Source: Moniliophthora roreri (Eukaryota; Basidiomycota; Agaricomycetes; Agaricales; Marasmiaceae). Taken from it: a DNA stretch of 64,000 nucleotides. The DNA lies in NCBI GenBank assembly GCA_001466705.2, contig LATX02000247.1, positions 124,001 to 188,000 of the forward strand. Reading direction: 5' to 3'. Positions within the stretch are counted from its first letter, which is position 1. The number at the start of each line of letters is the position of its first letter. Below the pieces are notes generated by a model. That model searched no databases, was not told the DNA's origin, and saw nothing but the letters and a program-made list of their open reading frames with translations. Both the position numbers and the translations under genes were made by a program. This document shows positions 1 through 11,700 of this stretch, piece after piece.

Positions 1-229
1 TATTCCCTTCTGTGGGTCTATACTTCAGGGGGCAAATACAAATTCAAGTAATAGGTCAAGTAACATTACTTGTGTCATCTTACTGTTATTCTAACTTACT
101 TAACTATACCTTGGCCCTCAATTTAGTCATCCTTCAAGCCTCTAAATGTGTCTCTTGATTGTTCTCAGAGCTAATTTGGTGTGCATGATAAGCCTAGTAC
201 ATGACAACAAAAAATAAATGTTATATTTA

Positions 230-2569
230 TTAATGTTTTTTCTCTCTCTTTGCAAAGCTATCAACAAAGCGCCTGATTTTTGAACCAATCCTTTTTATTT
301 GTCGCAGTTTGGAAGTATGAGAAGCAACTTCAAAGCTATTATTAGCATTGAAAGCTGTTGAGGCTGTCACATCAGCTACATCTTCAACTGATGTCTCTGT
401 TTCAGTCTCCACTTCCTCTCCTACATTTCTATCTGAAGAATTCTGAGTTCAAGAGTTTATTGCATTTACTATTTTGACTCACATGTCAAGAGAGGATATC
501 CTTGTTCCTCTGCATATGCTGTACTGTAAGGGTCATACCCTTTTGAATGCAGATAATCCAAAACTGCCTTGTAATCTTCAATGCACCACCAACTTCCAAA
601 TGACATCTGGATCTCAATCTGAGGAAGGCCATATTCATCTACATCAACTGGTGTACCAGGCCCATCTGGATTGAGAGACCAATGTATAAATAGACCTTCA
701 GGTGAATATTTGAGGCAAGGGAGTCCATTGATCATCTCTGTTTTGAGTGGATCAATGAAAAGGTAGATAGAGACTGAGGATGTGGCTGAGGAGCTAGAAA
801 GAGGCTTGAACTGTCCCTTGATGTCAAAATGTATGTGATCAAGAAGATCTGCTTGACTTGTCAAACAGTAAACTGGAAGCAGATTCAAGAGAACATACAG
901 CAGTATTGCAATGAGTCAAGATCTATTCCAGATTTCTTCATGAAGACAAATGATTGGCTGAGGAAAGCACCTCTAACATGTCTTTTCATGTCTCTGGGTA
1001 GTGCAAGAGAAAAGCAGAAGTGAAAATCACCTCCCTGTTGCCAATTCAGGAAGGAAATTCTAACTTGAGAATTTACTGTTGCAAAATTACATGAGGATGC
1101 AATTCAATCAATAATCATAACCTCTTACCAGACTTCCAATTGGTGATCTCTATATCAACTGTTGACTTCCACCATCTGGGTACCCACTCCAGCATCAGAT
1201 CCAAGGACTGAAATGATGCTAAAATAGGACCTCGAACATTGTCCCACTCCTTCTTGAAGCAGGCACTAAATGGTATCAATCCATCAAGAGCAATGTCCAA
1301 AGGATCCACATTCAAGTCCATCCTCCCAAGCATAGAAATTGAGTCAAGGTATTCTCCTGTAATTTGTGATACATAGCTAATTATGTCCAGTCTGGACTCC
1401 AGTGTGTTATCCAATGCAGGAGGGGGGATTTGAGGTTGCCTTAAATAGTTCCATATCCCTGTGTAATCTGTAAAGCAATATTGAGGATTATTGGAGGTTT
1501 GCACCTGGCTGTTTACATGTGTATTGATGGGGAAGTCCAAGGTATAACAGAATGATTGGGTAGAAAATTCAAACTCCCAATAGGAGATAGGTGTGAATTC
1601 CTGTTGCATAAGTAATGTCATCACCAATACAAGAGACAGCATTAAAAAGACTTGTACCTCTAATATTTCTGGTGCAAAGGAGAAGACTTCCTCATCATCT
1701 ATCAGCTTGAATAGCAGTGAGTCAGTAGCATAGCCAGAAAATAGCTGGAGCACACATGGAGGATGTTTAAATATGCTGGAATGGTTGGTGTTGTTTCATA
1801 GTGATTTAATACATCCATAGCATTGACATGAGCTGAAATGTTTGTCAACAAACTGTCATACTTCTTTCAAATGCTTACCATTGTGATATATCAATGCAGG
1901 AGAGAATGAGTGTGCTACTCCAAAGAGTTGTGGGAGCTTTGCATGTCTTTAAATGATCTAGTTATGAATTTGAATTGCTTTCCATAATGAAATCACACAC
2001 CTTCTTTGTGACCAAAAATCAAATTCTGGTTTGCAGACCTTGTATGGAACATGAGATCAGCAATCAACAACATATATAACAGTTGGACAGCACACACCAC
2101 ATAGGTATTACCACCATTCCCTTCCACAACACGATAATTGACGACGGTGAACTTTTCTGAACCTCTACCATGGATTGTGGCTGTGTGTACTGATCTAATC
2201 ACTTTGACTGCCTTGAGCATGTTATTCTGTTGTGCTATTCGTATTTGGAATGGGTTTGTTTCTTGCAGCCCTAGATCTGGGGAACCATCTTTGATTTGCA
2301 TTTCAAGCTGCTGAGTCCTTAGAGTATTTAAGAGCTTGATATTGCCCATTTTGATTTTCTCAAAGTTGTTCTGTGAAAGTAGTAAGACCACAATTGAATT
2401 GAAAGGAGAGTGAGCAAACCACTGATTCTGGCCATCCGTCCCTATCCTTTCTCCTCAATTGCGTTGTGTTTGAACTAGAGTTGTTGTAGATGTTGTAAAT
2501 GTTGCCTTGAGCAGCTGCAAAGTGAGAATTATGGAAGGATGGATGACTTGAGTGCTCGAAGAATGACAT
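230..2569 (-). CDS. Ten-exon gene of an expanded Agaricomycete family, function unknown
   Basis: Exons on the minus strand are 2569-2420, 2370-2098, 2038-2001, 1946-1879, 1832-1756, 1705-1658, 1600-1129, 1030-899, 848-483 and 432-230. All introns are GT...AG and every phase fits, giving about 608 residues without a stop. The N-terminus (MSFFEHSSHPSFHNSHF) and the later motif LFGVAHSFSPALIYHN resemble, from memory, hypothetical proteins expanded in mushroom genomes; I know no assigned function. A conserved block around SLNPDGPGTPVDVDEYGLPQ lies in exon 9. The last exon is rich in Glu/Thr, then in Lys/Arg (FAKREKKH at the end). There is no signal peptide. A decayed paralogue lies at 16913-17524 in the same orientation. 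The start is the first ATG of an exon whose splicing joins cleanly. Exons are well supported; function is unknown. Confidence 0.7.
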
Positions 2570-3360
2570 GGCGGCAGATGAGAACAGAGGGAGGTTGCAA
2601 AGAAGCCTGGACAGTAGGCAGTGCTATTACTGTTCACATGAATGCTGTTGACAGATGGCCTGTTCCGATGCAGCAGAATCTCTGATCGTGTATTCAGTTG
2701 AGCGGCAATACCCGCATCATCTAAAAGCTGTGCAAACACTTTGTTTCCCGTGTGCACGCAGGAAACCATTTTGACTGTAGAAAGAGTCATCCAGGTAGCA
2801 ATCCTGTAGCCAACCGATCCTGAGTATTGGAGAGAGCGTTGACAGGCGTGGGAAGCATGTCTCAATCGGTCCGAGATTAGTCCGAGGTCTGACTCTTTCC
2901 CAAACACGCTGGTATGTCGTTTCCCCAGGACCAAGTTAGAATACCACAGAGCAGCCACCATTAATGAACCTTATCTTTCAGTAACGTTACTTTCACCGCA
3001 ATCCTCCCTTGTCAACACCTGTCGAATCGTTTCCGAGGGTAATTCTGTACCGAAACGTCGACAATGTGCCTTGCTTCCCACACATTCTATTCGCTTTCCC
3101 AGTTATGCCAAGACTAAAGCGTTCCACTATCCGGTGCTACGGCTTTCATCTCCCACAAAGATACCCACATTTGCGAGTGTACCAGAGTACATACTCCGCT
3201 TCCCACTTCTAAACTCGACATCCTCATATCCACTTCGCTGCAGCGTTTAGGCTATGGGATCAGGAGTCGATTTCTGTATATCAATCACTGGTGCGTTCTC
3301 TTGTCTCTCTTTACATCCCTTGATACTCATGGTTTCTTTCCGCAGCGCTATCCCTGATTC

Positions 3361-3945
3361 GTAACGGACACTGGCCTCATGCAGTACAGTCTCCACGCTA
3401 CTCGCATCTATCATGACTGCCCCATGACGATACACGATGCCCAAACCTTGACTCACCATTCATCAACACCAGTACCTGATCTTTCGCTCCCACTTCCCGA
3501 TTCCTTTCACCTCGCCCTGCCTCATTACGACGTAACCGTGTCCTCAAAGACCGTTGACGATGTACTAAGCGCACTGAATCGATGCAAGCTCAGGAAGATA
3601 AGGAAACATGATACATCGTGTGGATTGCTCACGTCACATCAGCTTCCAGACTGGCACGAACATCCTATCGTTCCAAAGGCCCGAGAGCGGCGAGCCTGCC
3701 CTCATGGTCGCTACGTGGAATTGTCGGGATCATCTCGCTGGAGTTAGTACCTGGGAGGGTCCTGCTTGTTCAGACAGCTACGACAAGCATTCACATATCC
3801 ACAACAGCATGCGGCGCCATCTCCCCACTCTTTGTGCCCAATTCCGTTTACCACGGGAGGTACGGAGTGACGTCTTTGTCACAGTCACACTCTGTACCTT
3901 TCCTCTCGCCTCGACCATCGACTGTTGTCGTTACCAAGTCTCCCG
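3361..3945 (+). repeat. Diverged direct repeat, copy 1
   Basis: This segment aligns along most of its length with 4537-5075. Shared blocks include one around the GACGTAA at 3529, one around the ACAGCATGCGGCGCC at 3803, and an almost identical end around the CTCGACCATCGACTG at 3908. Copy 2 is shorter by several small deletions. The origin is unknown: no terminal repeats or target duplication were seen. Confidence 0.7.
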
Positions 3946-4536
3946 TCCACCAACCTGCCCAAACACTCTTGAATATGAATATATACACCCCACGGCATCG
4001 GCACATTACCACCATTCACTCTCAATCTCGTCACTAGCCGCCGACCCCTCCCGACCATGAAAACCGTTCGCTGCGACATGGAGAGGCCTAGAGGATCAAT
4101 TCCGCAAGATATTTCGGGAGATGGAAGGGTAAACGATTTGGCAGAAGCAGGCAGAGGCAAAGTTGGTCATTAAGCGGCTCGGGTCTCAACAGTCGTTGAA
4201 ATGGCGGGGGGATTTTATTCGATAGGTATGTTTTAAACATCACCTTTGTTGACTCCGGGTTTCTAATTTTACCATGGGGATCTCTCCTAGGCATCGTGCT
4301 ACGCCCATGGCCGTTTGACTCAGGCTACCCAAGGAAGGTCGTGCCGGCGCTGGACCGAGTTCTGAGCTTCAGAGGTTAGAGATACACTACAGGCGTGTAC
4401 CATTCTATAAGAACGTTTTCTCATGTTAACGTGTTCTTCCAGTTGTAGAACAAGGAATAGGTACATCTTCCGCTGTCAGAAGATACACGGGGCATGTCGA
4501 AGACACCCACCTGAACCATCATACCCCTGGCTCGTA

Positions 4537-5075
4537 ATGGACACTAGTCCCATATGATATACTCTCCACGCTACTAGCATCTACCATGACTCACCCACGA
4601 CGATACTCGTTGCCGAAATTTCTCAACTCACCATTTATCGGCACTATCTGATCGTTCGCTCCCACTTCCTGATTCCTTTCGCCTTGCCCTGCTCGTTACG
4701 ACGTAATCGTGTCCTCGAAAATCATTGACTATGTATTAAAACGCACCGAATCGATGGAAACCCAGGAAGATAACGCTGACAACTCATCAGCACTCCAGAC
4801 TGGCGCACGAACATCCTATAGTTCCAAAGCCCCGATTCGTGGATGCTGTATCGGGCCTCTCGCCAGAGTTGGTCCTGAGAGGGACCTGCTTGTTCAGATA
4901 GCCAAGGCAAATATTCGCATACCCACAACAGCATGCGGCGCCATCTACCAGCTCCTACACCCACTCTCTGTCGCAATTCCGTTTAACCACGGAGGTACGG
5001 TCTGATGTCTTTGTCACGGTCATACTCTGCTTTTTCTCTCGCCTCGACCATCGACTGTTGTCGTTACCAAGCAGT
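4537..5075 (+). repeat. Diverged direct repeat, copy 2
   Basis: Second copy of 3361-3945, same orientation, about 1.2 kb downstream. The match runs from the GTAATGGACACTAG region near 4537 to the GTTGTCGTTACCAAG block near 5070. Neither copy keeps one open frame, so an ancient duplicated noncoding segment or a dead gene is likely. Confidence 0.7.
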
Positions 5076-6460
5076 CAAGAGCTGGTAGGTAACGCTCGGA
5101 GAGCCACGCACGTTGCCAATAGCCTACATCACGTCTACCAATTCGGGGATTCAAGAAGGATGATGTTTACGGATGTTGTGATCAATCTCGAGTTTTCCAT
5201 CAGATATTCTAGACCCATTTGTCTTTCGTTCGCATCTCTTATCATCATCCGTACGATTGCTCCCGATCTCTCATGTACATTCAACCAATCTTTATCGCCT
5301 ATAGACCTTCATACTCCCGTAACCTTCATCCTATGCCTGACGTCATTAAGATTAGTTTTGATGTCTGCCCTCTGTTCGTCCACAGCGAGAATAGCCCGAA
5401 TACAAACAGAACTTGGTGCTCACCCAAAGGACCATTCTCACTGACTGTTGCCGTTCAGGAAACGTCTTTTACATTAGGCGGTGGAGAACGGAAGGGAAAC
5501 AAGAGGGAGAGCGGTGTGAAAGTAGGAACAGGACGTGAATGAGCTCGAGATTGGATGGAAACCTAACACTGATTTGGTACGTCGCCCTTCGCTCTCTTAT
5601 TTTGAAAAGGTCGAGAATTGGTATTACCGCTGGATTATATTTCACCCAAAGTCGGAACGTAGCCTAGATTCATCTTATCTCCTTGCATTCGAGATACGGC
5701 GGCAGGAAGGAGAATACTCAATACGCCCATGCCTCATCCATACATCCATCACTTCGCTCTCCTCCCACACAGCTCCCAGTCATATGCTCAAGGTTGACAA
5801 GGCCGAATCTGAACACTACTGTACCATTTCGATCGCCTCAGCGGCCGGTGTAACCTATAACCAAACAAACGAAGAAAAAATTCCATCAGATCAGCAGTCG
5901 GGTAGTAACATTCAGAGGATTCTCATTAATATTTGGCAGTTTTTAGGGTGGTTTCTAGTGTCTGAGCAGCCCCGCCATAAATGAGGCCTCTGTGACCCGT
6001 GTCGAAGTGACCGAAATGATACAGTATGCTCGTTTTTCGCATCCGGATCTTCTTACCTCACGAGAAAGATTCGAGAAGCAGAACAGAATCCCCAAGCACC
6101 TCTTTCGTAGTCGTCAATGTTCCCAAAGTCCTGGCATTCTCCCAAAAACGACAAGTCCTACCGCAACATGCATCCCGAGTGATCTATCACTTCCAGGCCT
6201 TTCCGTTCTTTTCTGTCTCTGCTGCGCAAAGTACGCGTTTCGCGCCTAGCGTATCATTGTGCAGGAAGACAACTTCTCATCGTAGCACGTCATGTTGTGA
6301 TCATGATTCAATGCGAAAAAGATTTCATTTGCTGCCGAAGTTCATCGTGGGTCCTCTTCGTATGGCGCTATGAAGCCGGCCAGCCGGGGGTGATAGAGTG
6401 CCAGGAGAAGCTTTGTCCCCATACCACAGCCTTGTCTTCTACTCCCATCCACTATCTACT

Positions 6461-7391
6461 ATGCCTCACCATCACAGCGCCGTGAGCGACGAGTACGCCA
6501 AAAGGACGCCATGCATCAAACATTCACGATTGTATGCAGGGGAGGCTCGGGGCTCCATGAGACATCACACATGGAGCTCCTGCGAGTACGCCGCCTACAA
6601 CTGTCGGTATAGTCATACCGTTTTCAATACCAAGCGAGTTGTTGAGCTGGTGAGTAACTTGAATCTTTTATACCAATCCTTAGCCCGATATTCCATTCAC
6701 TTCTTATAGGGAAAGAGAAATCCCGCTCTCCTGGGGCCGACAATCGTAAAGCTCGAATATGGTCATGGATTTGAAAGATATGGCATGTATGATGGCGACG
6801 ATTCTGGCTGGGACGTTAAAGTGAATGGAGTAGACCTTGCGAGTGGGAAAAGATACTATAATCTTCCAAAGTCGGTGTTGCTGGCTGAATTGAATCTGGG
6901 AATCACGTCCAAAGGTGCACCCGATGTGAGTAACACGACTTGAGCATAGTTATTACAGCTAGCTGAACTGAATAACGATACTCATCTAGCGCCAATATGA
7001 AAAAAAGCAAAGCATGTGCATGGATAGGCAGAAATCTTCCGGTTGTCGTAGAGGCGTCGGCTGCAAATACGACCACGACATTATGGACAGTAAACGGCTC
7101 GAATCTTTGGCTACAACTTTCAGTGGTGGAGATCCCCAGTTTGAAACCCGAGATTTCCTCACTGTAGAATGCTATATCAGCGGAATGGATGGCGATGCTG
7201 TGATATGGAAAATAGTGATGAAACCCGATGCATTCAGAGGCGTAAAGGCAACCGATCCCTTGAAGCCGAAGATACCGACCAATCAGATTGTTTTTGATGG
7301 AAACGATTTGCTCGACGTTCTGAATCGCGTAGAAGATTTTGTTGGTATTAAGGTCCGTTTACCTATGCCTTTCATAGACAGGGAATATTGA
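6461..7391 (+). CDS. Small protein with two CCCH-type zinc-finger motifs
   Basis: Exons 6461-6649, 6710-6925 and 6990-7391 join in phase 0 to give about 268 residues. Near the C-terminal third the motif C-x8-C-x5-C-x3-H (C145, C154, C160, H164; inside MCMDRQKSSGCRRGVGCKYD) fits a canonical CCCH finger. A second, unusual set (C18, C41, C48, H52) has 22 residues between the first two cysteines. CCCH fingers usually bind RNA. No other domain is recognised; the final ~100 residues look like a compact acidic domain. An in-frame ATG at 6398 would add 21 residues. A last intron from 7353 is possible and would only replace the final residues. The neighbours give no functional hint. Confidence 0.7.
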
Positions 7392-8449
7392 TTCCTATCC
7401 CCGCCTTAGACTCACTCAGAAACGGAATAAGGACCATGGCCTCGATTGACTATGAAACAGTTTGGGAAAACATCAAATACATTAGAGTACTATTACACTG
7501 TACCAAAACTTTGTCAATCCAGTAATAATTGTATTCACAGCCTGGCAGCCAGAGAGTGCCACATTGTCCAATGAACAATCTGAATGACAACACAGAACTG
7601 AAATAGATACATGCTCAAGCTTCAAGGAAGATAGGGAGTTCTGTATCAAATACATTGAACCAACTGGTGTAAGGAGGCACATCCCAGGATTACCTACTAG
7701 TGGAGCTCCAGATTAAATGAGATAAGGGCAGAAGTAAGCAGTTCTGTACTCTTGAAAGACTTATAGTGCAGGTACAGTAGCATTGGTCAAATGGCCCTGT
7801 TATGAGAGATATGAACAATGCATCAGTCAGACCTTACTGAAAGTGTGATTTCAGTGCACCATTAGGAAATCAACAGATTGCACCCTAATTTCCCCCAGTT
7901 TCCCAACTTTTCACTAGATTAAAACAGCATTTTCTATATATTATAACACTATTAGGACAATTTTTAGTGACTCACTTTCAGGGATCTGGAACCCTCCTCC
8001 CCACTTTCCACTTTGCCAGACTTTCTCATTAAAGATTGCAAACCACAGGAGTCCACACAATAGCTAACAAAAATAGGCATAATACAGCTTTATTCCATGA
8101 ACTAATAATTGTATTGAACATGATAGAATGGCTGGAATTGAGAGTGGAAGTGGGCAAAAGTGAGTGGAAAGTGCTATAGGGAAATCCTAATGGGCCTACC
8201 AGGCCCCAGACCTTTCTGCAAGCTTTGTCTCATACATAGGCTAGTCATTCCTCAACCTGGAGCCATGTAGATACACTGTATTAAGAGTGAAGCACTGCTA
8301 CCCTGCACTGCAAAAAAAAAAAGGACCATAGTCAGCTCAGTTATTCCAATCACAGAGTATGGTGAACTCATTATATATCTTCTATCATGAAATCTATATT
8401 TCTAGAGCATTATTCCCTGGTTCAGAGTAAATCTAAGGGCTGTCATGGG
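7392..8449. other. AT-rich intergenic stretch
   Basis: No gene, tRNA or terminal repeat was recognised here. The composition is clearly more AT-rich than the zinc-finger gene before it, and an A-run lies at 8312-8322. It ends at the left inverted terminus of the element starting at 8450. Confidence 0.45.
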
Positions 8450-8770
8450 TACACCACCAACTTCGTCAGATGTCACCTTGAGCTCTTGTCCAAAGGTCAA
8501 GAGATATATGGCTAGGACCTTTTAAGACCTTGATTTGAGCTCGTCAGAGGTCAGAGTTGTGAACTCTGGGTAATGCCGTGGTCGGGTAGAAATCTCATGG
8601 CACACTGATGTGGGTGTTCACACAACCGAGTTCAGCCGAGTCATTGAGGTTGAGCAGCATCTCGTTGAGACCTCACAGGACATTCCCACATGCCAGGATG
8701 ACGGGAGACGATGGGGAATGGATCATCAAATAATTATTGTGACTTGAAAGTATGCTATCCGATAACTCAG

Positions 8771-11700
8771 CTAATCTACAATGTCAAGTTCCTCGTCTAA
8801 TGATTGATTCTCGTCATCTGGCCCACTCATTTCTTTGCCAGCGAGTAAGCGTTGAGCATTGGCTTCTCTCGTTCTTCATGCCTTTTCAATAGCCTCTGCA
8901 TGTCTTTTTGGTCCTGTAACTCGCAGTCGAGCAGCAGTTGCATTGTGGGCCGCAATGCAATCAGCTAAATATGGTATGGGTTTGATGAGCTCCCGAGGTA
9001 GAATTTCTTGAATAAGATGGGGATTGTGAAGGAAGTGTAAATTGATGAGGTATCATGGCTCAGGGTTATGAGAGATGGCATTTTGAGGACAGTTGGTTAG
9101 GAGCTGCTCTTGTCGCTCATACGTTCCGGCACTGACCATCCGGCAGTGAAGTTCTCGACAATCATGCTGGGCATTAAAAGCAAAAACAATATTCTGAAGG
9201 TTTGAGAATTAGTCTTTGAACACCAGTGATTTAGCAGCAGTGAAGACATACTGCTGCTGGCACAATTTGCATTGAATGGGAAGAAGTGATGACGGGCATG
9301 TCAAGATAATGTGTGCGGCTTGACTTCACTTCGAAGAGCTCAATGACAGCCATAGTATTGCTCTTCGTTGCAAGAACATCTGTAGGGGCCAATATGTGTG
9401 AAATTCGGCCAAGCATGGTTGCCTGACATGTCTGTATTGTGAGCGGGTTGTATGTATCAAAAGCAAAGAAAAACTCACATTCATGCTATCAAACACAACC
9501 CAAGCGCCTGTCCCACATTTATCTCCTGAGTGTGACACGATGTATAAGCAACAATGCCACAGTATTATGGATTGAGATGGGTTTTGCAGAGAGCTTGGTA
9601 GGCCGAGCTGTTCCCAGGTCATAGTTTCACGACGCTTCTGAGCAACAAGCTTTACAGTCCCTGCAAATTCAAACTATAATCAGCTCTTGTTCCTGTGATG
9701 AGATATAGACTCACCTGGCATGAGGACAGATCTATTTGCCCACCCAAGGCGGCAAAGGACTTCTGGCAAAGACCCCATTTGAATGACTTGGAGGCCAGCA
9801 CGAATGTATTCAGACAAATCACTCCACCATCCACCACTGGCTATATGCTTGAACCGCTCTTTCTGTGCTAAATCACAAGAGATATCGTGACTGGGGGCTA
9901 AATGGTTTGAGAGAATGCTGCAAGCACAAAATATGGAGTTCCAGCCTTCAAAAACTTCTGTTGAATACAGTATCGTGGGTCCAAATCGACGAATGTCATC
10001 AGGAAGATGGGTCAGCACATGTAGCTTGATTTTGGTGAGGATACGGTTCGGATTGATCTCAGACCAAATATCGAGGAAGTTGTTGATCGCGACGGTCAAA
10101 TCATCCTTCTGAAGACAATATGAGTTGACAGATGACTATCAAAATGATTGCAACATACCAAATATTGATCCATGTTCTTGATTTCTGGAAACCAAAGATA
10201 TGCCCCGACGGTCCCGGATGCTTTCCATAAATTCAGCAGCTTCAAGGGCACAAGGTCATGCAGGTGAAAAATTGCCAACTATTGTAAAATCTTGAAATGC
10301 TTCCCGATGAGGCTGTTTTTATACTTGACTAGGTAGCATGCACAAGGCAGCACTGTGGTAAGACCTTCTAATAAAGAGTGTTGAAGCACTGAATCTGTAC
10401 TATACTAAACTAGGTACATTAGGAACTCTAGTTATTGTATTACTTGCGTCTGTGATCAACTATGGAACTTACAAAGTACATTCCTGAGCTTCTCTGGAGC
10501 TTGCACTACAGTCATAGGAGTGCTCCCTCGTCCAGTAGGAGTATTGTAGCCTCATGCACAATACAGTAGAACACATGTAGAATTCATGTATAGTTCCTTC
10601 CGCTGTCAGATGATTGTATTGTGTCTCTCCAAGACACATTATTCTTGGATACTTCGTCTCACAAGTATTCAGTAGCTTACATCCATAGCTTACTAGGTTT
10701 CACTGTTTATCCATGAAACTTATCCTTTAGAGTAGTATAAAAGCAAGCATGTATGTAGCTACATTCCTCAGTTCAATTTACATTGACTACTCTGCACATC
10801 ACACTTCTACAACCCTCAAGGTTCTAACAAGCTCTTGTACAAATGTGAGTTGAGCACACTCCACTGCGCTTTACGTCTCCGTTCTGTCTCAACAAAGAGC
10901 CCTGGAGCCGAGTGGCAAACACTTCACCATTATTGTCGCTTCAATCTTTCAAGGTCTTATTCCAGATGTACTTCTTTCCACCAAGTAGCCATGTGTGCAG
11001 AATCTCAACAGGAGTGTCAGTATGTGGGTTGAGACCTAGAGAAGATGCAAAAGCTAAATATCAACGAAACTATAATTGTCATGGCGATGCACTAGGGTAT
11101 ATGTCAAGAAGAATATTATAATGAACACCTGGACGAAGATTGTTTCGCTCCGCTACAATGGATAAGTCGGCATTAGCAATGGTGCAAGGATAATTTTGAC
11201 TCACAGTCATTAGCCGCTACCAGACACTGATACTCTTCGCTCAGCTGCTTGATGACCCAGCAAAGTAACTCTTGCTGTATTTCTGCACAAATTTCGGCCT
11301 TGATCGTCTTCCTGGCTTCTCCAACAATCCACCTATCACTGAGACAAGGATCATGAGTCAATGGATCAATGGTTCGTTCCTTTTGAATGATTCAAGCCTT
11401 CTCAAGGAGGATTTTGATCCAGAATCCGGCAGTCTTGTCCTTGACACCCGTCTCAGTCTGAAGTTTTTCAATGGTCTTCTGACGTCCAAGACAGGCCAAA
11501 GCGATCTGTTCTCGAAGGCAGTCCACTGTATTGCGGGGTGTATGAGGTATGCCAGGCTGTCTAAGGATTCAGTTTGAGTCATGGCATGTACTGAAAAATG
11601 AAAACACACTGAAAACATTCCATGATATCCTGTGTCGCTCTCTTTCTCAGCATCAGTACCTCCTCTCAGGTCACGACAGCATTTCATATTCCCTTGACCA

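Larger units (their letters stand above)
2570..6460. other. Gene-poor stretch holding a diverged direct repeat
   Basis: No convincing gene was found. Open frames on both strands (for example 2455-2961 minus and 5535-5984 plus) have no recognisable motif and no coherent splicing. The main structure is a pair of related segments, about 3361-3945 and 4537-5075. The promoter of the gene ending at 230 should lie just right of 2569, and that of the zinc-finger gene just left of 6461; neither shows a clear TATA box. Confidence 0.5.

Noticed and set aside
2455..2961. 168-codon minus-strand frame
   Set aside because: It overlaps the first exon and promoter of the well-joined gene starting at 2569, in another frame, and shows no motif.
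10835..11121. Frames beginning MYKCELSTLHC at both LTR copies
   Set aside because: They run across LTR ends into unrelated flanks, so they are not genes.
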